In this document: positions 52,389-63,007 of the stretch, piece after piece
Layout of the letters: each line of letters begins with the position of its first letter
How positions within the stretch are numbered: the stretch's first letter is position 1
Assembly (NCBI GenBank): GCA_032358165.1
Contig: JAALGY010000021.1
Coordinates: 1,488,001-1,552,000, forward strand
Source: Diplosphaera chodatii
Lineage: Eukaryota; Chlorophyta; Trebouxiophyceae; Prasiolales; Stichococcaceae
Length of the DNA: 64,000 nucleotides
Direction of reading: 5' to 3'
Position numbers and translations under genes: made by a program
The notes under the pieces: model-generated
What the model was told of the DNA's origin: nothing
What the model saw: the letters and a program-made list of their open reading frames with translations, nothing else
The model's database searches: none

Positions 52389-55300
52389 TGGCCGCGTTCC
52401 AACGCCCAGGCACACGCTCTGGAAGTGCATACGGCATTTCTTTCAGCGCGGACCGCGACTCTGGGCTCGGCAGTGGCACCCTTGCTGGTGCCGCGGTCCA
52501 GCAGCAGGGCACAACTCAGGGGCGCCATGACTCGAGCACAAGCGCCAAGCAACAGCGGCAGCTACTGTGTGCAATAGAGAAGCACGCTGTCACCATTCTG
52601 GCAGCAGATGAATCTGCAGGTGAGTCTGCTCGGTCTTTGCTTGCATACACACGCATCTTGTGTGAATCTGCTTGTGGCAGCTCTCAGTGCATAACGCAGT
52701 GCAGAGAGTTGCGCCACATGTTCACATGCAGGCGTGGCAGCCGTACTGCTGCAGACACTGCACAGGGCTGGTTGGACAGCAGAGCAGCGGCAGGTGGCAT
52801 GTGCGCATCCACAGCGCATTGCGGCAGTGACTGCCGCCGCTGCTGCAGCAGCAGACATAGGAGTCAGCGTCGGCAGTAGCATTGGGTATAGCATCGCCTT
52901 CGAGGACATCGGCACCCAGGTCTGACTGCTGAACTGTACAGCTGGTCAGATCGTGTGCTGATTGGAGTCGTGAGTTTTGCGTGTGGTGACACCACATGGT
53001 CCTCCGATGCAGGGGGTGACATGCATGCGGCACTGCACAGATGAGGTGCTAGTGCGCGAGGTTGCAGCAGACCCGTTGCTCAGCTCGTACAGGTAGGCTT
53101 CGGTTGCGTTGCCACAACTTTTGCAGTCGATACCACACCTTTTCACTCTTGCCTCCATTTCATGTTTTGGTGTGCTGCAGCGTGGTGGCCGTGTCTGATG
53201 CGCACGAGCGCCGCATCAGCACCGACCTGCTGCTGGGGCTGCTGAAGAAAGTGCAGCGGGTGCGGCGTGATCTGCGAGTGGTCATCATCACCACCCCACC
53301 GACTGCAGCCACATTCAGGTGGACTAAAGCTCAGCACCATGGTTGAGCACAATTTCAACATCTGCAGCCGTCATCATAGCCTACTGTGACAATGCCAATA
53401 CTCGTGCAGTGCCTACTTCTCGGCCCATACTACGCACCTGGGGCAGCAAGCCGTGAGCACAGCAGCAGACTGCTCGCCGGTGCCAACCGTGCTGCCGATC
53501 ATGCAGGAGCGGCATCCTGTGCAGGTGATCTGCGTGCCTGCAATGGAAGCGGCAGCAGACATGCTTGTGCCTGCACAATTCATCGATCGTCACCTCTACC
53601 ACAGTCTGCAAGCTTCGTTGATGACAGGTGTATTATCTGGAGGACTCGGCCTCGGACTACATACGCAGCGCTGTGGACACCGCTCTGTCCATCCACCGGG
53701 ACGGCATGCCTGGCGACATCCTGCTGCTGCTTCCTGGTGGGCTGCAGCTGACAGTCTGTACACTGCGCCCTAATTGGGTTGACCAAAATGTATGGTGGTT
53801 CGGGTTGCTAGAAGGCGCAACTCCAGGCACGAGTGCACATGGTCCTGTCCAGGCCACCAGGAAGCCAATGCGGCAGTCAGCCTCCTGGAGGCGCAGGTGA
53901 CAGCGCAGCGCGGCCAGCGTGGCGGCCGGCTGAAGCTGCTGCCCGTGGCGCTGCATGCCGGCATGTCAGCCGCCAGCCAGGCCGCGGCGCTGCAGCCAAC
54001 GCCCCGCACCCACCGCAAGGCCAGTCGCACATGGCTACTCAGCACACTGCATGGGCGGCTGCAATCGATATGTTGGACCAGGCAAGTGTATGAAGTGGCC
54101 TTAAAGCAGGCTCACCTGCAAGTGGTTTTGCCACATGCAGGTGGTCGCCGCAGCAGATACAGGCGAGGCGGGGGTTCACATAGAGGGCGTCACCTTCGTT
54201 GTGGACGCCATGTGGGGCGTCCAGCCTGTCATGGACCCCTTCACGGGACTGGAGGTGCTGGAGACGGTGCCCATTAGCCAGGCGGTAAGGACTGCCTTTT
54301 CTTGTCAATGGAGTGCGGAGTCGCTGTCAAGGAACTGAGATTTGACTCGAGCTTGAAAGCCTCAAGCCGGAGCATGCTGTTGCAATGCCAGGCTGCAGCA
54401 CAGCGGAGCGCGTGCGCCGGGTGGCTGCGTGCTGGGCACTGCTTCCGGCTGTGCACAGAGGAGGACTTCCAGCAGCTACTACAACAGACGGTAGGCACGC
54501 ACAGGCACACCGCTCTGTAATACTGATCGGGCAGAGCTTGATCGGGCAGAGCTTGCTGACATGCAAAGCAGCGTCAACAGGCAGGTATGCTGCTTGCATC
54601 TCTTGGAGGTCCCTGTTTGTTCAAAGCAGCACCTGCAGCTGGCCGTGTTTGTACGCATGCAGAAGCCGGAGATGGCGCGGCGGGAGCTGACAGGGGCGCT
54701 GCTGCAGCTCAAGGCGCTGGGAGTGGACTCGCTCGGCGAGTTTGACTTCCCGTCTCCGCCGCCGCCCGAGCTGGCGGCCAAAGCTGTGGAGGCGCTCCAC
54801 GTGTTGGGTGCCCTCGACTCTGAAGCCGGGTGACTGGCGCAGCCAATCAGGCAGTCTTGATGCCAGGCAGTGCTGATGCCTCCCTCCTCCTAGCTCATAG
54901 TCACGCTGATGTCTGGCTTCTGCTGTTTTGCGTGCAATGGTTGTTGCCATGCCTGCAGGCTGACGCATCCGGTGGGCGAGGCCATGGCGGCGCTGCCGAT
55001 GGCGCCGCGGTTGGCGCGTGCGTTGGTGGCGGCCGGGCCGCTCGGCTGCGCGGATGAGGTCACCACCATCATCGCGCTGCTGAGCGTCGCCAGCCTGTGG
55101 GTGGGCGCCTCGGACCGCCGCCGCGCCCTGGAGGAGTCCAAGCAGCGGTGAGCCGCCTCCTGGACCCTCCAGCAATGTGGCCCGTCACTCCTGCCGCCTT
55201 CACACCAGGGTCCTCTCGAAGGCGCCATCAGTGGCGCCTGAATGGTGTTAGTGCTATGATCACGACATTTTATGCACCAGCTGCTTCCAACCCAGAACCT

Positions 55301-56151
55301 GCAGCAACAACTCCGGCACCCAATGCAGGTTTGCATCTGCTGAGGGCGACCTGGTGACGTACCTGAACGTGTGGAAGGCGTGGAATGACAGCGGGCGCGA
55401 CCGCCGGTGGGCGCACCGCTACTGCCTCAACCACCGCAACCTGCTGCGCGCCGCCGACATCAGGACGCAGCTGGAGTACCAGGCCAGGTGTGCATCGCCA
55501 TGGTTGGCTCTGACAATCTCAGGGCCTGTGCATGTGTGGGGCTATCACCTCCAAGCGGGACTCAGGACATTCGATGGCTCACACCAGCCCACAGATGACC
55601 CATGTAGTTGCTACTTTGCAGGGCTCTGGGCGTGCAGATCGAGTCGGCGGACGGCGACATGGACCTGGTGCGCAAGGCGCTCGCCACTGGGATGCTGCTG
55701 AACGCCGCACGCCTGACGGGCACATCCGTCACCGGCGACCGCGACGCCGGCACCCAGGAGTACGAGCTGCTGCGCGGCTCAGGCAAGCCGGGTTTCGCGC
55801 TTGTTCCCTTGAGCATGAGCAACCCAGGGGATTGAGGGCCTGTGTTGTCAGACCCCTTCAGGGAGAGGTGCAGCCATGTTGTACGGGTGCAGATCTTTCT
55901 GGAAAGTCCTAGCCTTGCAGAGATGCAGGATCGCATGTGTGTCGTGTCTGGCTGCAGGCGGGAAGCGCATCAGGCTGCGCACGCACGCGTCATCAGTGCT
56001 GCACCGCGTGGCAGCGCCGTGGCTGGTGTTCAACGCTGTGTCACGAGGCGCCGGCGGCTGGGTGGACATGCGGGAGGTGTGCACCATCGAGCCACAGTGG
56101 CTGCCGGAGCTGGCGCCCCGCATGTTCATTGACAAGCGTGCCGGACGCTGA
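52387..56151 (+). CDS. DHX35-like DEAH-box helicase with degenerate catalytic motifs
   Basis: The layout is that of DHX35, a spliceosome-associated DEAH ATPase: two RecA folds, winged helix/ratchet and OB fold. ATG 52387 begins [20 protein letters not shown]. RecA1 has RQLLCAIEKHAVTILAADES (52558), HRAGWTAEQRQVACAHPQRI (52765), GYSIAFEDIGTQ, VVAVSDAHERRISTDLLLGL (53182) and VIITTPPTAATFR (53283). RecA2 has YYLEDSASDYIRSAVDTALS (53632), HQEANAAVSLLEAQV (53860), VVAAADTGEAGVHIEGVTFV (54143) and AAAQRSACAGWLRAGHCFRL (54393). The C-terminal part has MARRELTGALLQLKALGVDS (54672), HPVGEAMAALPMAPRLARAL (54966), DLVTYLNVWKAWNDSGRDRR (55348), HRYCLNHRNLLRAADIRTQL (55420) and APWLVFNAVSRGAGGWVDMR (56020), ending at TGA 56151. 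Motif I lacks GxGKS/T, DEAH is SDAH, SAT is TTP, motif V and both motif VI arginines are gone. The remainder aligns well, so it is probably an expressed pseudoenzyme or a decaying paralogue. Confidence 0.87.
54524..54553. repeat. Tandem 2 x 15-bp repeat
   Basis: Two exact adjacent copies of tgatcgggcagagct lie in the intron after the motif VI exon of the DHX35-like gene. Confidence 0.9.
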
Positions 56152-57004
56152 CCATTCGGGGGGGATGTGCCATCGTTCAGCAGGCAAATGCATCATCATC
56201 TGTGCCTTCCGAATGTCCTCAGCCGCAGCAAATTCACTGTATCATAGACTACACCACTGCGTCGGATGCATGTAGCTGCACTCCAGTGTGACGTTGAGAG
56301 CGTTCGTGGTTTGTAGACAGCAGAGTCAGCTGCATAAGCGGGAAGTCTGCAGCGAGGCAGCAAGGCACAACATAGGAAGCCATGGTACAGATGACATGGA
56401 CAAAGATGACCAATGATTAGCTCGGATTAAGGCCGCGCCTTGAAGCCTGAAAGTGCAGCTGACAGTCACATTTTGCTTTGGCAGCACCCGATACCTGAAC
56501 GCTTGAAGGCGACCTGGTGCTCTGTCGCTGCCGGGTGCATGTGGACATTGCCTACTTGGGCGTCAACTACACCTGCAGACTGACCTGTCATGCCACGACG
56601 CGATCAACATGCAGACAACTCAGAAGCACCTATGAGATTGATACAATAGGCAAACACTTGCGCATTGGTGGATGCCTCCAGGCGTTTCGCGGTTGTGGCC
56701 ATTTTGTTGTGCAACATCTGCTTCGCGAGCATGACAGAGCTCCCCCCTGCTGCGGCAACAATGCACTCGCACAAGCCAGACGCGCGAACGTAAACCTAAA
56801 AGGGTAGAACATCTGCTACTCACGAGGCCTTTTGGACAGGTAAACCTCGCATTTGCATTGCTTCATGGGCCGAGCACATGCTGCGGCATTTCGCATCGCC
56901 GGTGCAGGCTGCACACTCAGAACATGCGATTGGTACCATTTACTGCGCAGGCGCACACTCAGGTCGATCATCCGGGCCTGCCGTGATCTGCACACTTACC
57001 GGCA
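56152..57004. other. Intergenic, 853 bases
   Basis: This gap holds the 3' UTR of the DHX35-like gene and the promoter of the SAM-domain gene. Plus- and minus-strand frames of up to about 96 codons (around 56517-56823) show no protein character. No RNA gene was recognised. Confidence 0.4.
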
Positions 57005-60000
57005 ATGGGCTGCGGGCCATCAAAGCAGCGTGGTAAGGCTGGCCTGCGGTTGCTAGACTTGCTCGGGATTCGATGCAATCCGTCGAACACATCTTGTTGC
57101 AAGCGTGTGTCTGCTGCAGACCCAGAGACGGTGGACGACTGGCTGAGGCAGCTGGGCCTGCCACAGTACATCCATGCATTCCGAGCCGCGGGCTATGATG
57201 ACCTGGCAACGCTGGCGCACCTGAACCGCACCGACCTCAAATGCGTTGAGGAAGTCACAGGTATACAGCGCAACGTGATGTATCACTTCCAACATGATCA
57301 GGGCGATCGCCCATGGTGGGGCAACAGGACCACAGTTTGTGTTGGACCTGCGGGTCCTGCTGACATCAGACAGGCGAAATGGCAGCACAGGTGTTTTGAA
57401 AACTGCCACAATGCTGCCAATGCAGGCGAGCCAGTGCTTCCGGGACACCAGAAGCGGCTGCTGCTTGCGGCGCCGCAGCTGCTGGAGCTGCGTGCGCAGA
57501 AGCGGCGTGCCGTTGCCGCGGTGGCTGAGCCGGAGCTGGTGCCGACGGACGTCAGCAGCAACTCGCCGCTGCAGGAGTCTGTCGGCCAGCTTTGTGCTGA
57601 CACGGGCGCCGCCTCGCAGGTAGCCTACTGTCCAGCATTCCTGGGACAGCATGCCAGCACTGGCGCTCCGAGTTTGCATCTCGAGACGGAGGGCAGCACT
57701 CATGTGGAGTCTATCGTGCAGGCCTACGGCACCAGCGCCCCATTTGCTGGCCTGCCGTCCCCGCCCCGCAGCAAGCCCCCGCAGCGGACAGTCCCAGCGC
57801 CCGAGCCACCAGTGCCCCAGCCAACAAGCAAGGTGATGGCAATATGGTGTATGGCGTGGCAGGGCGGCCTGCACATGGGCTACGGTGCCACTGTCTGAGG
57901 GGGTTGTGACGCATGATGGCGGTGCAAGCAGGCACTGGGGAGGCAGCGGGCGCCGAGCATCCAGGCGCGCGCCCGCATGTGGAGCCCCGGCCCCACGGCA
58001 GAATCGCCCGCCAGCGCTGCCGCGGCAGCCGCGGCCGCTGGCAAGGCGGCAGAAGGCTCCGTGCCGTCGCAGAAGGAGAACCTGAACCCGCAGGCCAGCC
58101 CGGCTCAATCTGCCGGCATGTTCCCAGGTAGGTCAACTATGGCCTGGGCAGGGAGTGTATGCACTGGGGATGCTGGCCACGAAGGTCCACGTCCGAGTGG
58201 AGAGCAGTGCGCACCCAACGCGTCAGCCAGGACTGCCTGCCGCAGCACAAATCAGACCACATGCCGGCCTGCAACCGGCAGGTCCCACGGTCAGCGGCAC
58301 CTTTGTGGTGGGGCGGCCGCCGGAGCCGGAGCCCGACGCCGACGCTGCGCAGGGCGGCATGGGCGCCTCCGCGTCCGCCGGCCAGCGCCGCGCCAGAGCC
58401 GCCTCGGAGATATCCCGCATGTCCGCCGAGTCCAGCAGCAGCAGGTGCCACGTGTCTTCAGACGGCTCCTGCTGTATAGCCGGATGCAGTCTGGTCTGAC
58501 ACTCAGGTGCCATGAGCAGCAAGTCATCAAGCACATGGTATTAGCTCAGGCTCTGTCTGTGTGTAGGATGACCTCGCCGTCGGTGTCGACTGCCCCATCG
58601 CGGCGCACATCAACAGCTGGCAGCGTGGGCAGGGGCCGCGGGCGGGGCAGGGGGCCGCTGCCAGCCGCCCCCCAGCGCCCCATGCCACGCTGGTGCACGT
58701 GTGACGAGGGACCCCGGTCTCCAGGCTGTGCTACGGTCGTACGCTGCACCTGCTGGATGACGATCACGTCGTCGTGTCACATCCCATCCGCCTGCCCAGA
58801 GGAATGGCTGGCAAGTGACAGGTTGCTGCGAGTTGGTGACGCAGGTCAAGCGGCGTGAGGGGCAAGGCGTGGGAGGACGAGGTGCCGCCGCTGGCCCGTG
58901 GCAGCCGCTCCAGCAGCGGGGACGGCGACCCCGAGGTGATCGAGGTCTGCAGCCTGTGCGGTGCTGTAGCGTCGTGTGATCCTTTGTCACGTGGCTGCCG
59001 CTATGTGCGATGCTGCATGTGCATGTCAAGTGCTGCGTAGACCCGACTCCAATGCTGAAGATGACGGTGTCATGCAACCCCATCAGCCACACTTGGCAAG
59101 TGCTTCATCAGGTTGCTGAAGGTGCTACGTGCGCAACATCCATGCCATCCGTGCAGAGCAGTATGAGCCGCCGGAAGAGGCCCCGTGCTTCCATCGCCAC
59201 CGCGGGAGCCACCGCATGCTCAGGCCCCGCCTCTGCTGTCACAGGCGCGGCTGGCGGAGCGGGCGGCGGCTCGGAGGGAGGCTAGCCAGGGGCTGCGCGC
59301 CCACCTGCGCGCCATCCGCACCGCCACTGCTGAGCTCGCCGTCGCGGAGGCCGCGAGGTGGGTGGTCTGGACCTGTGCTCCTTGTGAACGGTGCTTGCAG
59401 CTGCTGCACACCATGCGGTGGACATGCACTCGTTCAACCAGGAGGCGCTCTCACGGTGGTCAGCGGTGCGCTACACTGCAGGGAGCCCAGCAAGCCCATC
59501 GGGCCGGACTGGGACACCACCATCGCAGGGCACGCTGGCGGTGCGGGTGCAGCCGACCACAGCAGCCCCGACGCAGCAGAGCACGTTGCACCAGCCAATG
59601 GGAGCGGCTTTGCAGAGGACAGTGCGCAGGGCCCTGGCAGTGGCAATGCCCTCGACAGCACCAGCGCCACGGCCGCCATCGGCGCAGGCGCACCACTCAG
59701 CGCCACCGGGCAGCCGCCCACGAGGCTGGCCGGGCACAGCAGGAACGGCGGCTTCGTGCAGGTGGTGCTCATCTCTTGGTAGATGGTCGCATGGGTGCTG
59801 CGCTTCACTGAAGGACCCGCCGGAGGCGTTCTAGGGAGTTCACGCGGTGCAGGTCAAGCTCACGGCTCCTTGCTGCGTAGCACTATTTATTGGGATGACG
59901 AAAGCCAACACCTTTCACCCTGCAGATCCTCGTCCCCAAAACCACGCCAAGGTACCTGGCGCCTGCCACACCCGCCACCCGAGGCGGCACCCTCGGCGCC

Positions 60001-61936
60001 GGAGGCTTCGGCTCGCCTGCGGAGGTGCCGCAGTCTGGAAACGCTGCTCCACATGGGCCGCAGGCCGCAGCCACGTCTCAGGAGCTGTCGCTGCGGCTGC
60101 CCGCCGGCCAGCAGCTGCCCGGCACGCCCATCACCCAGGTATGCGTTGGATGAACAAGACGGACCAGCTCGCTGTGGGCATTCCTTCACCCTCGTGCAAG
60201 TGATGTGCCTTGTCAGGCTTTGAAATGTTGAACCCTCCCAGCAACAGGCTGCGGCGGCGGAGATGAACCCCGACTGGACGCCGTGGCCCGTGACCGCCAG
60301 CCCGATGTGCAACAGCCCGCCGCAGACGCCCGTCATGTTCCAGGTGGGGCTGGGGTGCTGATACTCAACTTGCTTCGGCTCACCTGGTCAACTGCATGCA
60401 TGGTGAAGGGGTCAACGGAAGATCATGTCAGCAGACGTCCGTCTGTCTCACTGTGCTGCAGGGTACCCAGCAGCCAGCACCCTCTGCAGGAGGCCTGCCC
60501 CCGGGCTACTCACCAGTCGCCGCTGCAGATGCCACGCCTCCGCCGCGCTTTGCACCGGTCAGCACTGGGCTCTGGCAGCTTGCATTTCCCCGTAGGAAAC
60601 AACACCAGTGCTCACATGTCGCTCCTCATGTCCCGTGTCCATTTGTGGTCATGAACCCTGACACAGCAGGGCTGCTGCATGTGACACCCATGTACGCCCA
60701 TCTCCACTCTGCAGTCCGCAACGGTTGCCGAGGCAACTGGCATCGCCCCTCGCGGCCGCGGCGCCGGCGGCCTGCTCGGCACAGCCAGCCTGGAAGCCAT
60801 GAATGTGACGCCCAAGCGGCACGGCGACGCCACAGCAGCAGCGCCGCCGCTCGAGTCCGGCGCCACCCGCAGCCGTGACGCCGAGTCAGCGCTGCAGGTG
60901 CACTTCTGTGGAACTTGGATGCAGATTTGGAGGCTCTGCTGCTGGTGGCTCGTGCCACACAGGCTTCGCATAATAGCAACAGCAACCGCTGCAGGGTTCC
61001 GGTCATTAGTGAGCTCTGCACATTCTGCAGGCAGCGGGACGGTCCATCCGCGCGCGGCTCGGGGGGCACCTGTCCGGCCGCCCAGCCTCTGCGCCCGTCA
61101 CGTCAGGCAGGCCTTGCTGGCACATGCCAGCTGCTGAATACAGCAGCCATTCACGTGTTACAACAAACCAGAGGGAGCCAAATGATCTGCTGCTGGAGTA
61201 TGAAATTGATTACTTAGTTTTCCGATACTTCAGTTGGCTACTCTACCTGGCATCTGAGGATTGTTTGCCGCCGCATGCAACAGGTGAGGGAGACTCTGGG
61301 TCCGTGGGCAGCAACGGCAGCGCACACATGACATCAGCGATGCCACGCGCGCCCATGCAGGCGAACATGCTGTACGACTCCAGCCCGCCGCCGCGGCCCC
61401 CCGGGCTGCGCCACATGGCGCAGCCGGCCCCCAACACGGTGCACTCGCAACACAAGTTTACAGAAGGCAGTGTCCTGCAGGCAGCGCTGAAGCGTGGTAC
61501 TACATACCATCTAGATATGGCTGCCCCAGATGACACAACAGCTGAAGGGTGCGTCGCCTGCCTGACAGGCGAGCCCCAGCATGCGGCCGCCGGTGGTGAG
61601 CCCCATGGTGCGTGGCGCCCCGCCGCAGCAGTTGCCCGCCCCGGCAGGATCACCAGCCGCCAGCGGCTCCACCAACAGCAGCGTCACCGGACCGCAGGTG
61701 CGGTCTGGACATAAGCTGCTGAGCATGGGGTCGCATAGTGATGTGCTGATGTAACAGATGCGCGTTTGGATTGAGCTTGCCCCAAACACATGTACTTCGT
61801 CGTTTGGGCTGTTGCTGCGCCCAGTGCTGTGCCTCATGGTCAGCGGTTTGAGACGGGTTGCCGGATGCAGGTGGTGCTGCAAGGTGTTGAGGAGCGGGTC
61901 CGCCGCCGCATGCAACAGCACGGCGTGCCAGCATAG
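57005..61936 (+). CDS. SAM-domain protein with dual-lipidation N-terminus and long disordered tail
   Basis: ATG 57005 gives MGCGPSKQR, a classic N-myristoylation (Gly2) plus palmitoylation (Cys3) signal for membrane anchoring. A SAM domain follows directly: DPETVDDWLRQLGLPQYIHA, then FRAAGYDDLATLAHLNRTDL and KCVEEVTG (57120-57260). The remainder is low-complexity and probably disordered. Pieces include PGHQKRLLLAAPQLLELRAQ (57440), SKPPQRTVPAPEPPVPQP (57770), GQRRARAASEISRMSAESSS (58381), RLAERAAARREASQGLRAHL (59256), GTLGAGGFGSPAEVPQSGNA (59985), EMNPDWTPWPVTASPMCNSP (60260), GLLGTASLEAMNVTPKRHGD (60773), SPPPRPPGLRHMAQPAPNTV (61381) and VVLQGVEERVRRRMQQHGVP with TAG at 61936. SAM domains mediate protein or RNA interaction; the role here is unknown. 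Borders in the tail are tentative, and the region could be more than one gene. Confidence 0.6.
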
Positions 61937-62495
61937 ACAATTGATGGCTGCTTTGCCGGCGACGGGCACCCTGCGCTGCTGCTTGATCATTTGTTATTTT
62001 GGTGTGTAGCCATCCGTGCGCCGGCAAACTATCAGTCGCCTTCATGTGGACCCTTGCATATGCTGCATGGCTTCCACAGAGCCAACTCGTGTCCTGACAC
62101 CTCTGAACCGTGCGTCCAGCAGCAGTCCTGGTACCTGTGATGTATGCTCGCAGTGATGCACTGTAGTCTAATCAGCCTTTCTGTGCAGCGACCTTGATAT
62201 CATGATGTGCAATCATGGTAGGAGATAATGCTATGACACGTGAATCAGAGACACAGTGCTGCATGGCGTGCATGAGCCAGCACGCAGTCCTGCAGCTCGC
62301 ACTTGCTTCAGGTAGACTAGGCCTAGCAGTCCATGAAACACTGACACCTAGCCTTGTTAATAGACGCCCATCAGCCAGGCAGCGATGTCTCGCAAAAAGC
62401 TCATGCCCTGAGGTTGCCAATTGGTGCCATAGTTCAATAGTTCTGTCCACACAAACATGGAATGAAGGTGGGTGTTCGCGGCCCGCAGCCGCCGT
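61937..62495. other. Convergent 3' regions
   Basis: This stretch lies between the SAM gene (plus) and the exon at 62496-62696 (minus), so probably two 3' UTRs. No confident coding sequence or RNA was seen. Confidence 0.35.
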
Positions 62496-62696
62496 TTATT
62501 TATGCATTCCCCTGGCAGCTTCCTTGTCTTGGCGGCCTTGTACTTCCCCAGCAACCAACCTATTCAGAATTGACCAGCACAGCATCGTCAGTGCGCAAAT
62601 TCCGTTGCTGATGAACAAGAGACCGCAACCTTTAACTTTAACTGGCCTTGCAATAATGTTGCCCTGCACCACTTCCAGCTCAGCAGGCACGGCTCT
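62496..62696 (-). CDS. 3'-terminal exon of a small membrane protein, unidentified
   Basis: After a good splice acceptor (ctttcag) the minus strand reads RAVPAELEVVQGNIIARPVK, then VKGCGLLFISNGICALTMLC plus WSILNRLVAGEVQ, and a charged end GRQDKEAARGMHK with TAA at 62496. The central hydrophobic stretch looks like a transmembrane helix. The preceding exons and start (somewhere in 62700-63000, opposite the F-box promoter) were not resolved. I do not recognise the family; it resembles small organelle-membrane subunits in style only. Confidence 0.4.
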   Translation of the reverse strand, partial: RAVPAELEVVQGNIIARPVKVKGCGLLFISNGICALTMLCWSILNRLVAGEVQGRQDKEAARGMHK

Positions 62697-63007
62697 CTGA
62701 AAGACAACGCGCGCGGTGTGCGAAAGGAACACAGCACTCGAGGCTTTCAGGTGCGTGCAACCCCATGCGCATCGATCGGGCTCTGCCTTGCTTCCTTCGT
62801 GTTGCCTACACACCAGCTGCATGCACCGTTGCCTTGTGTTGGATTGCAAGGTGTGTGCAACAATCAGGGGAGGGGAGGAGAGTTGTTGCAGTAGCAGATA
62901 ATCGCATGACAGAGCACCTTGCTGCACATGAAGACAGTTCGTTGTGTCACATGCAACCGGCTTTGCCATTGCAGTGAGCTGATGTGACAGCCACCCGCAA
63001 AGCAAGA

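Noticed and set aside
57053..58108. Minus-strand open frame of 351 codons opposite the SAM-domain gene
   Set aside because: The plus strand encodes a clear SAM domain in the same interval, and the antisense product is Arg/Gly/Pro-rich without family features.
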